A DNA stretch of 64,000 nt from Antribacter gilvus (lineage in GTDB: Bacteria > Actinomycetota > Actinomycetes > Actinomycetales > Cellulomonadaceae), in assembly GCF_003946865.1 (NCBI RefSeq), contig NZ_QXTH01000005.1:281852-345851 (forward strand), given 5' to 3'. Both the position numbers and the translations under genes were made by a program. How positions within the stretch are numbered: position 1 is the stretch's first letter; each line of letters starts with the position of its first letter. Under the pieces are notes generated by a model. The model was given only the letters and a program-made list of their open reading frames with translations. It had not been told where the DNA came from and ran no database searches. Positions 31,619-39,824 of the stretch are shown piece by piece.

Positions 31619-33259
31619 TTACGCGAGTGCCTCCACGTCACCGCACACGTGCACCTCGACGCCCAGCTCCTGGAAGAGCGCGGCCTTGGCGACGAGCGCG
31701 GCGTCCGCGGTCGCGGCGTCGGGCGCGTACGCGACGTTGAGGTGGTTGGCCTTGTGCCGGGCCATGAACTGGTCGCGGCTCACGCCGTGCAGCACGGCGT
31801 GCATGATCGGCCACTCGGGGTTGGTGGCCTGCCAGCGGCGCTCCGTCTCCTCCGAGGGGAGTGCGACGGCCGACGCGCGGCCCAGGTCGACGTGCAGCCG
31901 GTTCTCGGCGATGTAGACGCGCGACCAGACGATCTCGCCGGCCTTCGACACGCCCTTGATCGTGGACCCTCCGAGCGGGAAGTACACGGGGTTCTGGCGC
32001 CAGCCCTGGGCGCCGGCGTAGCCGCCCTCCAGGTGCGACGGCGGCACCGAGCCTGAGATCTCGAAGACCCACACGAACTGGCCGTCGTAGTCCTCGCCCC
32101 AGCGCACGTCGTGGAGGGTGGTGGCCGGGTCCAGGCCCATCGCGGTCCAGATCCGGTTGGTGACCAGCGCGTCCACCGCGACGCCCTCGTCGGCCTCGTT
32201 GAAGTGGGGCATCGCCTGCCCGTCCCAGAGCACGCGCGACCCGTCGCGCGAGCGCACCGGGGGCCGCACCACGTTGTTGAGCAGGCCCTCGGCCAGGTCC
32301 GACGCCGGGCAGATGTCCTTCAGGCCCTGCTGGTACTGGATGCCGACGGCGTCCAGGCCGTAGTCGTCGGCGATGCGCAGCGCGGCGATGTACATCTTGT
32401 GCTGCCATGCGAGCTGCGCCGGCGTGAGGTCCCGCGTCTCGTCGCCGCCCACCACGAAGGTCATGCCGGCGTCCTCGAGCCACGCCTGGACGGCGGCGGC
32501 CTCGGCGTCGGGCACCTGCTGCATCTCGGCCCACAGGGCGGACTGGCTCAGCCGCTCCTTGTAGATGCCGATCGGGTTGAGCAGCTCGTCGTCGATGATC
32601 GCGTTGTACATGCCCATGCAGCCCTCGTCGAAGACGCCGATGATCGCCTTCTCCGTGAGGAGCTGCGCGGCCAGCGCCCGCCCGAGGTCGGACTCCGCGC
32701 CGGCGGGGAGCACCACGCCGTCGTGCACGTGGGACGCGTCGTGCTCGATCCTGCCGGTCTCCAGCCACTGCCGGATGCCGTCGCGGAACCAGGCGTCGGT
32801 GAAGTCGACGCTCCAGATCGTCGAGTAGTCCTTGCCCATCTTGGTCATGCCCGAGTTGAGACCCAGGAGACCCACGAGGCCCGGCCAGTCGCCCACGAAG
32901 TTGGCGACGGTGAGGACGGGGCCCTCGTGGGTGCGCAGACCGGCGAGGACGTGGTGGCTGTACTGCCAGACGGCCTCCGCCACGATCAGGGGCGCGCCCG
33001 TCGGGATCGACCGGAACACCTCCAGCCCCATGCGCTGCGAGCTGATGAACCCGTGCCCGGTGGCGGGATCCACCTCGTTGGCGCGGACCACTGTCCAGCC
33101 GAGCTCGGCGAACTCGGCCGTGAGGTCGGCCTCCATCTTGGCCTGGGTGGGCCAGCCGGCCTGGTTGGCCGATTCGCGCAGGTCGCCGCTGGAGATCAGG
33201 TAGGCCGTCTTCGGCGCTGCCTCCGGCCGCGGCACGACAGTGGGAAAGCTGTACGACAT
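31619..33259 (-). CDS. L-fucose/D-arabinose isomerase family protein
   Basis: A 546-residue protein of the FucI family, starting at MSYSFPTVVPRPE with AAGGAG upstream. Family blocks include KTAYLISSGDLRESANQAGWPTQ, IIGVFDEGCMGMYNAIIDDELLNPIGIYKERLSQSALW and the C-terminal HAVLHGVSRDQFMARHKANHLNVAYA, where His and acidic residues bind the metal and sugar. FucI enzymes convert L-fucose to L-fuculose and also D-arabinose to D-ribulose. The kinase, the arabinan-type hydrolases and the absence of fuculose aldolase favour D-arabinose as the substrate here. It is the last gene of the LacI-controlled kinase-GH116-isomerase operon. Confidence 0.82.
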   Translation of the reverse strand: MSYSFPTVVPRPEAAPKTAYLISSGDLRESANQAGWPTQAKMEADLTAEFAELGWTVVRANEVDPATGHGFISSQRMGLEVFRSIPTGAPLIVAEAVWQYSHHVLAGLRTHEGPVLTVANFVGDWPGLVGLLGLNSGMTKMGKDYSTIWSVDFTDAWFRDGIRQWLETGRIEHDASHVHDGVVLPAGAESDLGRALAAQLLTEKAIIGVFDEGCMGMYNAIIDDELLNPIGIYKERLSQSALWAEMQQVPDAEAAAVQAWLEDAGMTFVVGGDETRDLTPAQLAWQHKMYIAALRIADDYGLDAVGIQYQQGLKDICPASDLAEGLLNNVVRPPVRSRDGSRVLWDGQAMPHFNEADEGVAVDALVTNRIWTAMGLDPATTLHDVRWGEDYDGQFVWVFEISGSVPPSHLEGGYAGAQGWRQNPVYFPLGGSTIKGVSKAGEIVWSRVYIAENRLHVDLGRASAVALPSEETERRWQATNPEWPIMHAVLHGVSRDQFMARHKANHLNVAYAPDAATADAALVAKAALFQELGVEVHVCGDVEALA

Positions 33260-33269
33260 TGCTTGCTCC

Positions 33270-35765
33270 TTAACCGAGGGGTGAAGTGGTGAAGCTGAGG
33301 GTGTCGCCGGGCCGGGCGGGCCCGGCAGGTACGGCGTCGCCGGGGCCCGACGGCGCCGCGACGAGCTCGACGCCGCCGACCACCGCCCGGTCGACGTGCA
33401 GCGAGCCGCCGTCCACGTGGAGGCGGAGGCCGTCGTCGTCCAGCTCGAGGCGGCCCCAGGCGGTGCCTGTGCTGAAGAGGGTCCGAAGGTCCTTCCCGCC
33501 GACGGCGGGATCGACGGTGACAACCCGGTCCGCGACGCTCGTCCGCACGCCCGACCAGGCCAGGAGCAGCGCCCAGGACGCCAGCGAGCGGGCGTAGTGG
33601 TTGCCGCACTCGACCTCGTTCCACGGGCTGCGCCGGTGCCCGTCGTGCCGGGCGCGCACGGCCGTGACGATCTCGAGGGACTCGTCGAGGAGGCCTTCGA
33701 ACGCGAGGTGCGCGGCGACCTGGTACTCGACGCCGGTCCAGACCTCGTCCGCGTAGACGAACGGGATCCGCGGGCGCCCGCCGCGGGGCCACGAGCACAG
33801 GACCAGGCCCGCCTCGTCGCCGAGCGCGTACGTGCGCTGCACGCTCTCGTGCCGCAGCAGGGAGGGCCGGAAGTTGTGGGCGTGGACCGCCCGCACCGCC
33901 GAGCGGACGTGCTCCGGCGGGAACAGGTGGCCCAGGCCGACGACGTGCGCGAGGAGCTGGCCCAGCAGCTGGTCGCTGAGCACGCCGGTGCCGAACTGGT
34001 ACCGCTCCGCGTCCACGTCCTCCACGTCCTGCTGGTAGTACTCGCCGTTGAAGAGCAGCGCGTCCATCCGGGCGGCGCCCACGGTGGCGGACTCCCGCCA
34101 GCGCGTCGCGAGCCCGGCGTCGCCGAGCCGGTCGGCGAGCTCGGCGCCCGCGCGGAGCGCCGCGTAGAAGATGGAGCCCGCACGCGCGTCCGCGCCGACG
34201 AACTCGATGTCGTAGGTGTTGTGCTGCTTGCCGTCGAGCACGAGGTCGCCGTCGCTGTCCCACTGCCGGAACGCGAACTCGACGGCGCTGACGAGCGACG
34301 GCCACACCTCGCGGACGAAGTCGTCGTCACCGCTGAGCAACCACTCGCGGTACACGCGGAGCACCGTGCCGAGCTGCCCGTCCGCGGCGGGATGGAAGTC
34401 CCACGCGGGCGAGCCGAAGATCTGGTTCGTCCGGAAGTTCATGTGCCCGTCGTGGCGGGTCTCGATCAGCAGCTCGGTGCGCCGCGCGCTGCGCTCCAGC
34501 GCGGGGAACAGCCAGGCCATCGACTGCGCGTACGTCCAGACGTGCGTGCAGGTGCCCTCACAGCTCCCGGCCTGGTCGAAGCTGCCCTCCCAGGCGGCGA
34601 ACGTCCCGTCCTCCAGCCGGAAGCAGGTGCTGCTGCGGATCACGGCCAGGTTCGAGCCGACGGCGTCCAGCACCGGCTCCGGCAGCGTGCTCTCGTAGAG
34701 CGCGGTGGTGAAGGCCCGCGTCGTGGCCTCGAGGCCGTCGAGTCTCCGGTCGAGGTCGACGGCGACCGCCCACGCGTCGTCGTACCGGCGGGCGTACGCG
34801 TTGCGCACCACCTGGTCGAGGTACGGGTCGTCGAGCACGATGTTGCCCGCCCAGCCGCGCGGCCGGTTCGGGAAGTGCCAGGTCAGGCGGAACTCGAAGT
34901 CGGCGGACTCGCCGGGGGCGATCTCGGCCGCGAGGGACAGCGAGCCCACCCGCAGGCGAGTCATCCACGCCGGGTGCGGCTCGGGGTCGAGGCTCGGGAC
35001 GTCCTCGGGCGTGAGCGTGCCCGTGTCGCGGAACTCGTCCCAGAAGCGCTGGACGCCGTCCTGCCACGCCCCGTAGAGCCAGGTGGGCTTGGCGCTCACC
35101 TGGTGGTGCGGTGCGGCCGTCGTCAGCGCGACCGTCCCCGCGAGCAGGTGGTCGCCGGGCAGGTCGGAGGTCAGGAACAGCCCGCGGACCCCGTCCTCCT
35201 CGCGCCACGCGTTCCGCGGCCGGCCGGAGAACGTCGGGAAGTGGAAGACGTCCCGGCCCGCCTCGGCCCCCACGGGATTGGCGAGCGACCCTGCCAGGGC
35301 GACGCGGACGACGTCGGCCCCCGGGTTGTGCACGGTGTAGCGCAGCACCGCGCACGGGATGCCGGAGTCGTCCTCGTCGAGGGGCACGAACGGCGTGAAG
35401 GCCGTCAGCGACACCTCGACGGGCAGGTCCGCGTCGACGAAGTCGAGCTCGAGCATCGGGTACCGGCCGCGCACGCGGGTGCCGGCGAGGCGGGGAAGGC
35501 CCGCGACGTCGCCCGCGTAGTAGCCCTGGTCCGCCTCGTGCGGCGGCCGGTGGCGCGCCTCGAGCACGCGCGTGACGGGCGCCGCGCCGTCGGACTCCGC
35601 ACGGACGGTGAAGAACGAGAACGGGTTCTTGGCGCCCTTCGCGGGCCGGTTCGCGAGCTCCCAGTCGCGCAGCTCGCCCCGGGCGCCGACGGACACGTTC
35701 CCCGTGCCGATCCCGCCGAGCGGGAAGGCCGCGGCCGACGCCGACGCGTCGAGGACGGCGGCCAT
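33270..35765 (-). CDS. GH116 family glycosidase, predicted exo-beta-D-arabinofuranosidase
   Basis: An 831-residue protein of the GH116 family (Glyco_hydr_116N plus DUF608), starting at MAAVLDAS in a TGATG overlap with the kinase stop. The N-terminal beta-domain opens with AAFPLGGIGTGNVSVGARGELRDWELANRP. The catalytic (alpha/alpha)6 barrel has HVWTYAQSMAWLFPALERS, HNTYDIEFVGADARAG and the YADEVWTGVEYQVAAHLAFEG block that holds the acid/base carboxylate. No signal peptide is visible, so it acts in the cytoplasm. GH116 includes beta-glucosidases, beta-xylosidases and, as reported in actinobacteria, exo-beta-D-arabinofuranosidases; the neighbours favour the last. Confidence 0.82.
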   Translation of the reverse strand: MAAVLDASASAAAFPLGGIGTGNVSVGARGELRDWELANRPAKGAKNPFSFFTVRAESDGAAPVTRVLEARHRPPHEADQGYYAGDVAGLPRLAGTRVRGRYPMLELDFVDADLPVEVSLTAFTPFVPLDEDDSGIPCAVLRYTVHNPGADVVRVALAGSLANPVGAEAGRDVFHFPTFSGRPRNAWREEDGVRGLFLTSDLPGDHLLAGTVALTTAAPHHQVSAKPTWLYGAWQDGVQRFWDEFRDTGTLTPEDVPSLDPEPHPAWMTRLRVGSLSLAAEIAPGESADFEFRLTWHFPNRPRGWAGNIVLDDPYLDQVVRNAYARRYDDAWAVAVDLDRRLDGLEATTRAFTTALYESTLPEPVLDAVGSNLAVIRSSTCFRLEDGTFAAWEGSFDQAGSCEGTCTHVWTYAQSMAWLFPALERSARRTELLIETRHDGHMNFRTNQIFGSPAWDFHPAADGQLGTVLRVYREWLLSGDDDFVREVWPSLVSAVEFAFRQWDSDGDLVLDGKQHNTYDIEFVGADARAGSIFYAALRAGAELADRLGDAGLATRWRESATVGAARMDALLFNGEYYQQDVEDVDAERYQFGTGVLSDQLLGQLLAHVVGLGHLFPPEHVRSAVRAVHAHNFRPSLLRHESVQRTYALGDEAGLVLCSWPRGGRPRIPFVYADEVWTGVEYQVAAHLAFEGLLDESLEIVTAVRARHDGHRRSPWNEVECGNHYARSLASWALLLAWSGVRTSVADRVVTVDPAVGGKDLRTLFSTGTAWGRLELDDDGLRLHVDGGSLHVDRAVVGGVELVAAPSGPGDAVPAGPARPGDTLSFTTSPLG

Positions 35766-37336
35766 CAGGCGGCCTCGCCGGTGGCGGGGGCCGGGGCGGC
35801 CGCCGCGTGGGCCGCCGCCTCGTCCCGCGCCAGGTCGACGACGGCGTGCACCACGTCGGCCGTCGCCTCGTACAGCGCGCGGTACTGCGTGTAGATCCGG
35901 CTGTAGCGGGCGTGCGCCGCGGCGTCCGGCTCGCGCCGCTCGGCAACGGGGTTCCAGGCCGCCATGGAGGGCTGCGCCCCGGGCTCCGCCACCGCCGACG
36001 CAGCGAGGAAGGCCACGCCGTACGACGCGCCGATCGTGGTGGCGGGGATCTCCTGCGCGAGCCCGGTGACGTCCGAGACGATCTGGGTCCAGAGGTCCCC
36101 CGCCGTCCCGCCGCCCACGGCGACGACGCGGTCGATCTGCGCGCCCGCGGCGCGCAGCGTCTCGAGGTTGTGCCGCACCCCGAAGGCGGTCGCCTCGAGC
36201 GCGGACCGGTACAGGTCGCCGCGGCCGTGCTCCAGCGTCAGGCCGACGACGACGCCCCGCGCGTCCGGGTCCTGCACGGGCGTGCGCTCCCCCGCGAAGT
36301 AGGGCAGCATCAGCAGCCCGCGCGACCCCAGCCCGGAGGCGGCGGCCTCCGCCAGCAGCTCCGGGTAGCCGGGCGCCGCGGCGCCGCCGCTGACCAGGTC
36401 GCGGATCCAGGTGGTGATCGCGCCCGACGTCGCCATGCCGCCCGCCAGGCACGTCCGGCCGGCGAGCGCGCCGACGGTGGTCCACATCGACGGCGTCCGG
36501 ACGAGCCGGTCGGTGGTGGCGACGAGGAACATCGTGGTGCCGTACATGACCATGAGGTCGCCCACGTCGTGGGCACCGACGCTCACGGCCTCCGCCCAGG
36601 CGTCGATGGTGCCGGTGATGACCGGGACGCCCTCGGGGATCCCAGTGGCCAGGCCGGCCTCCGCCGTGACGGTGCCTGCCACGTCGCCCGCCCAGAGGAG
36701 GCGGGGCAGCTCGAGGCCGGGGGCGTACTGCTCGCACCAGGGCGCGTACCACTCGCGGGCCTCGAGGTCGTAGAGCGGGTTGCACTGGCTGGCCGAGTGG
36801 TGGTCGAGCACGTACTCGCCGGTGAGGTGCGCGACCAGCCATGACGCCGGCATGTAGAGGCGGCGGGCGCGGGCGGCGGCCTCGGGCTCGTGCTCCGCGA
36901 CCCAGACGATCTTCGGCCCGGCGGCCTGCGTGGTCAGGGCGGAGCCGCCGCGGGCGACGATCGCGGCGGGGCCGAGCTCCACGGTCAGGCGCGTGATCTG
37001 CTCGGTCGCCCGGGTGTCGACGCCGTAGAGGATGGCGGGACGCACGGGGTCCAGGTGGGCATCGGCGAGGGCGACGCACGGCCCCATCCCGCTCACGCCC
37101 ACAGCCCGGACGACGACGTCGTGACCGGCCCGGCGTGCGCCGTCGAGCAGCTCGCGGGACAGCTCGACGAACTCCTGCCACCAGATGCGCGGGTCCATCT
37201 CGACGTGCCCCGTCCGCGGCCGTTCCACCCGGTGCTGCCGGGTGGCGGTGCCGAGCACCGTGCCGTCGGCCGCGACGAGGACGCCCTTGCTGGAGGACGT
37301 CCCGATGTCGACGCCCAGGGTGCACTGCTGGCTCAT
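35765..37336 (-). CDS. FGGY-family carbohydrate kinase, predicted D-ribulokinase
   Basis: A 523-residue kinase starting at MSQQCTLGVDIGTSSSKGVLV, with AAGGAGGA upstream. The ATP phosphate-1 loop is DIGTSSSKG near residue 10; VDTRATEQI, GTIDAWAEAVSVG and the adenosine motif RVVAVGGGTAGDLWTQIVSD complete the FGGY signature. Sequence resembles xylulokinases. Next to a FucI-type isomerase, phosphorylation of D-ribulose (from D-arabinose) to D-ribulose 5-phosphate is the simplest role; D-xylulose is the alternative. The gene leads a three-gene operon whose promoter carries a LacI-type operator. Confidence 0.82.
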   Translation of the reverse strand: MSQQCTLGVDIGTSSSKGVLVAADGTVLGTATRQHRVERPRTGHVEMDPRIWWQEFVELSRELLDGARRAGHDVVVRAVGVSGMGPCVALADAHLDPVRPAILYGVDTRATEQITRLTVELGPAAIVARGGSALTTQAAGPKIVWVAEHEPEAAARARRLYMPASWLVAHLTGEYVLDHHSASQCNPLYDLEAREWYAPWCEQYAPGLELPRLLWAGDVAGTVTAEAGLATGIPEGVPVITGTIDAWAEAVSVGAHDVGDLMVMYGTTMFLVATTDRLVRTPSMWTTVGALAGRTCLAGGMATSGAITTWIRDLVSGGAAAPGYPELLAEAAASGLGSRGLLMLPYFAGERTPVQDPDARGVVVGLTLEHGRGDLYRSALEATAFGVRHNLETLRAAGAQIDRVVAVGGGTAGDLWTQIVSDVTGLAQEIPATTIGASYGVAFLAASAVAEPGAQPSMAAWNPVAERREPDAAAHARYSRIYTQYRALYEATADVVHAVVDLARDEAAAHAAAAPAPATGEAA

Positions 37337-37387
37337 GGGATCCTCCTTGATCCGTCGCTGGGAAGCGGTATTTTTCATCCGTTGTAC

Positions 37388-37401
37388 AGAAATCGATTTC
37401 A
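37388..37401. promoter_or_regulatory. LacI-type operator upstream of the kinase operon
   Basis: AGAAATCGATTTCA contains the perfect palindrome GAAATCGATTTC. It lies 52 bases upstream of the kinase ATG and 59 bases after the end of the LacI gene. It is one of four closely related sites in this region. Confidence 0.75.
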
Positions 37402-37459
37402 CCTCACTGCGGCAAAAGCGCCGCGCGGGCCGGCGCCCCAGCGCCGCCCCACGGGCAGG

Positions 37460-38446
37460 TCAGGGGGCCCGGTGCTCCCCCGGGACGAGCTGGTGCCGGA
37501 GCACGATGGTGCGGGCGGGCTGGGTGTCGCCCTTGATCCGGTCGATCAGGACGCGCGCCGCGGTGATGCCCATGTGCCGGGCAGGCAGCCGCACCACGGT
37601 GACCGCGCTCGGCGGGAGCGTCGTGAAGGGCAGTCCACCGATCACGGCGACCCCCATCCGGAGCGGGGGCAGCTCTCGCTCGGTGAGCACCTGCAGGGCG
37701 CCCACGCCGAGCAGGTTGTTGGCCGCCACCAGCGCGTCCGGCGGCTCCGGCAGGGAGAGCAGGTCCGCCATGACCTTCACGCCGCCGTCGACCCCGAACG
37801 TGGAGTACCGGAGGTACTCCTCGGGGTCGGGGAACATGGCGTGGCGGGTCACGACGTCCTTCCAGCCCTGGGCGCGGTCGAACGCCGTCTCGATGTCCTC
37901 GGGGCCCGTGATGCAGGCGATCCTGCGGTATCCGGCCTGGTAGAGCGCGTCCGTGGCGGCCCGGCCCGCCGGGCGGTTGGACATGACGACCGAGTCCACC
38001 TCGAAGTCCGTGGTCCGGTCGACAGTCACGACGGGGCGGCCCTTGGCGATCACGCCGGCGAGGTCGGTCCGGCTGGAGGCGGGGGCCACGATCACCCCGG
38101 CCATGCTCTCCAGGAGCGCGATCTCGAGGTAGGTCGCCTCCTTGTCGTGCTGCGAGTCGGTGTTGCACAGCACCACGGAGAACCCGGCCTCCTGCGCCAC
38201 GTCCTCGACGCCCCGCGCCATCTCCGTGAAGTACGGGTTCTCGATGTCCGGGATGACGAGCGTGATGACCTCGGAGTGCTGCCGGCGGAGCGTGCGCGCG
38301 GCGCGGTTCGGCGTGAAGCTCAGCTTCTTCGCCGCCTCGCGGACGCGCTCGGCGTTCTCCGGCGACACCCGCGTGCCGTTGAAGACCCGGGAGACCGTCG
38401 CAGGGGACACACCAGCAAGGTCTGCGACCTCGTAGATCGTGGCCAT
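37460..38446 (-). CDS. LacI-family repressor of the arabinan locus
   Basis: A 328-residue regulator starting at MATIYEVADLAGVSPATVSRVFNG, the canonical LacI helix-turn-helix, with GGAAGGA upstream. The hinge helix RAARTLRRQHSEVI and the periplasmic-binding-like sensor domain follow (GVIVAPASSRTDL, PVVTVDRTTDFEVDSV, GVAVIGGLPFTTLPPSAVTVV). It probably binds the four TGAAAYCGRTTTCA-type sites at its own locus and is released by an arabinan-derived sugar. It is divergent from the GH172 gene. Confidence 0.9.
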   Translation of the reverse strand: MATIYEVADLAGVSPATVSRVFNGTRVSPENAERVREAAKKLSFTPNRAARTLRRQHSEVITLVIPDIENPYFTEMARGVEDVAQEAGFSVVLCNTDSQHDKEATYLEIALLESMAGVIVAPASSRTDLAGVIAKGRPVVTVDRTTDFEVDSVVMSNRPAGRAATDALYQAGYRRIACITGPEDIETAFDRAQGWKDVVTRHAMFPDPEEYLRYSTFGVDGGVKVMADLLSLPEPPDALVAANNLLGVGALQVLTERELPPLRMGVAVIGGLPFTTLPPSAVTVVRLPARHMGITAARVLIDRIKGDTQPARTIVLRHQLVPGEHRAP

Positions 38447-38508
38447 CGGCGTCCTTCCGGCGTGAGTCCTGGTGAAACTCGGTGCTGTCCCGAGCGCTTC
38501 CGCGCCGA

Positions 38509-38553
38509 TTGACACCGACCTGTGCCGACAATACTCTGATGAAATCGGTTTCA
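38509..38553 (+). promoter_or_regulatory. Promoter and LacI operator of the GH172 gene
   Basis: TTGACA (38509-38514) and TACTCT (38532-38537) are separated by 17 bases, a good vegetative promoter. The palindrome TGAAATCGGTTTCA (38540-38553) lies across the expected transcription start, a typical roadblock position for a LacI repressor. Confidence 0.75.
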
Positions 38554-38600
38554 CAAGCAGCGGCCCACTGGGCCCGTGCACAAGGAAGTGTGGTGTCAGC

Positions 38601-39725
38601 ATGGCCGACCACGGCCTCACCGACGTCTCGCGTCTGCGAGACGTCCGGACGCGTTCCATCAGCCCCGAGAACTTCGACGGCTCCGTCGGTGGCGGCGGAC
38701 GCGCTACCGAGGGAACGGGTGCCGCGTGCGCGCGTGACCTGGGGCCCGGGTGGAAGATCTCCCCCAGCGTCGACATCAAGGCGGGCGAGACCTTCGACCT
38801 CGCCACCATCGAGGGCGCCGGCAAGATCACGCACATCTGGATCACGACGCACACCGACAACTGGCGCACGCTCATCCTGCGCGCCTACTGGGACGGCGCC
38901 GAGGAGCCGGCGGTCGAGGTGCCCTACGGCGACTTCTTCTGCAACGGCTGGGGCGTCTTCACGCAGGTCAGCTCGCAGATGATCGCCGCCAACCCGCAGG
39001 GCGGCTTCAACTCCTACTGGCCCATGCCGTTCCGGTCCGGCGCCCGCCTCACGGTCGAGAACACCTCCGAGGTGGACGTGCGCGTCTACTACCAGGTGAC
39101 CTTCGAGCAGGGCGGCGACTACTCCACCGACGGCTACTTCCACGCCCAGTGGCGGCGCAGCAACCCGCTCGAGGAGCTCGTGCCGCACACCATCGTGGAG
39201 GGCGTCGAGGGCTCGGGCCACTACGTCGGCACCTACATCGCCTGGGGCGTGAACTCCAACGGGTGGTGGGGCGAGGGCGAGATCAAGTTCTACCTGGACT
39301 CCGACGAGGAGTACCCGACGATCTGCGGCACCGGCACCGAGGACTACTTCGGCGGCGCGTGGAACTTCGACGTCCCCGGTCAGGGCTACACGGAGTTCTC
39401 CACGCCCTACCTCGGCATGCCCCAGGTGATCAAGCCCGACGGGCTCTACGTCAGCCAGCAGCGTTTCGGCATGTACCGCTGGCACCTGACCGACCCGATC
39501 CACTTCGCCGAGCGCCTGCGCGTCGACATCCAGGCGCTGGGCTGGCGGAGCGGCTGGCGGTACCTCCCGCTGCGCGACGACATCGCGTCGACCGCCATCT
39601 TCTACCTGGACCGTCCGACCGCGGCCCGGCCGCGGACGCCGTCGGCCGACGACATGGAGGTCCACCTGGGCACCGCCCCGGTGCCTGACCTCGGCTCGAT
39701 GCCGCCCCGCGCGCCCCGGGACTGA
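38601..39725 (+). CDS. GH172 (DUF2961) enzyme, predicted exo-alpha-D-arabinofuranosidase
   Basis: A 374-residue protein starting at MADHGLTDVSRLRDVRTRSIS, which is placed after the promoter and operator. DUF2961 blocks are complete: SPENFDGSVGGGG, TIEGAGKITHIWIT, VPYGDFFCNGWG, the acidic GEGEIKFYLD (about 224-233), GTGTEDYFGGAW (243-254), and FGMYRWHLTDPIHF. The two acidic motifs hold the likely catalytic carboxylates. No signal peptide, so cytoplasmic. Known GH172 members act on difructose dianhydride I and on alpha-D-arabinofuranosides of mycobacterial arabinan. The gene is monocistronic and ends at a huge palindrome shared with the convergent GH127 operon. Confidence 0.88.
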   Translation: MADHGLTDVSRLRDVRTRSISPENFDGSVGGGGRATEGTGAACARDLGPGWKISPSVDIKAGETFDLATIEGAGKITHIWITTHTDNWRTLILRAYWDGAEEPAVEVPYGDFFCNGWGVFTQVSSQMIAANPQGGFNSYWPMPFRSGARLTVENTSEVDVRVYYQVTFEQGGDYSTDGYFHAQWRRSNPLEELVPHTIVEGVEGSGHYVGTYIAWGVNSNGWWGEGEIKFYLDSDEEYPTICGTGTEDYFGGAWNFDVPGQGYTEFSTPYLGMPQVIKPDGLYVSQQRFGMYRWHLTDPIHFAERLRVDIQALGWRSGWRYLPLRDDIASTAIFYLDRPTAARPRTPSADDMEVHLGTAPVPDLGSMPPRAPRD

Positions 39726-39742
39726 CCTGTCCAGCCGACGAT

Positions 39743-39816
39743 GCCGAGATAGTGAGTTCGTCCGCCTGGATCGCCCCATATGGGGCGATCCAGGCGGACG
39801 AACTCACTATCTCGGC
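39743..39816. terminator. 74-base perfect palindrome between convergent GH172 and GH127 genes
   Basis: Arms of 36 bases (39743-39778 and 39781-39816) are perfectly complementary around a TA loop. It lies 18 bases after the GH172 stop and 9 bases before the GH127 stop on the other strand. It should terminate both directions. Confidence 0.75.
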
Positions 39817-39824
39817 GCGAACCG

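Noticed and set aside
38472..38600. N-terminal extension of the GH172 gene
   Set aside because: It would overlap the promoter and LacI operator, so the ATG at 38601 is preferred.
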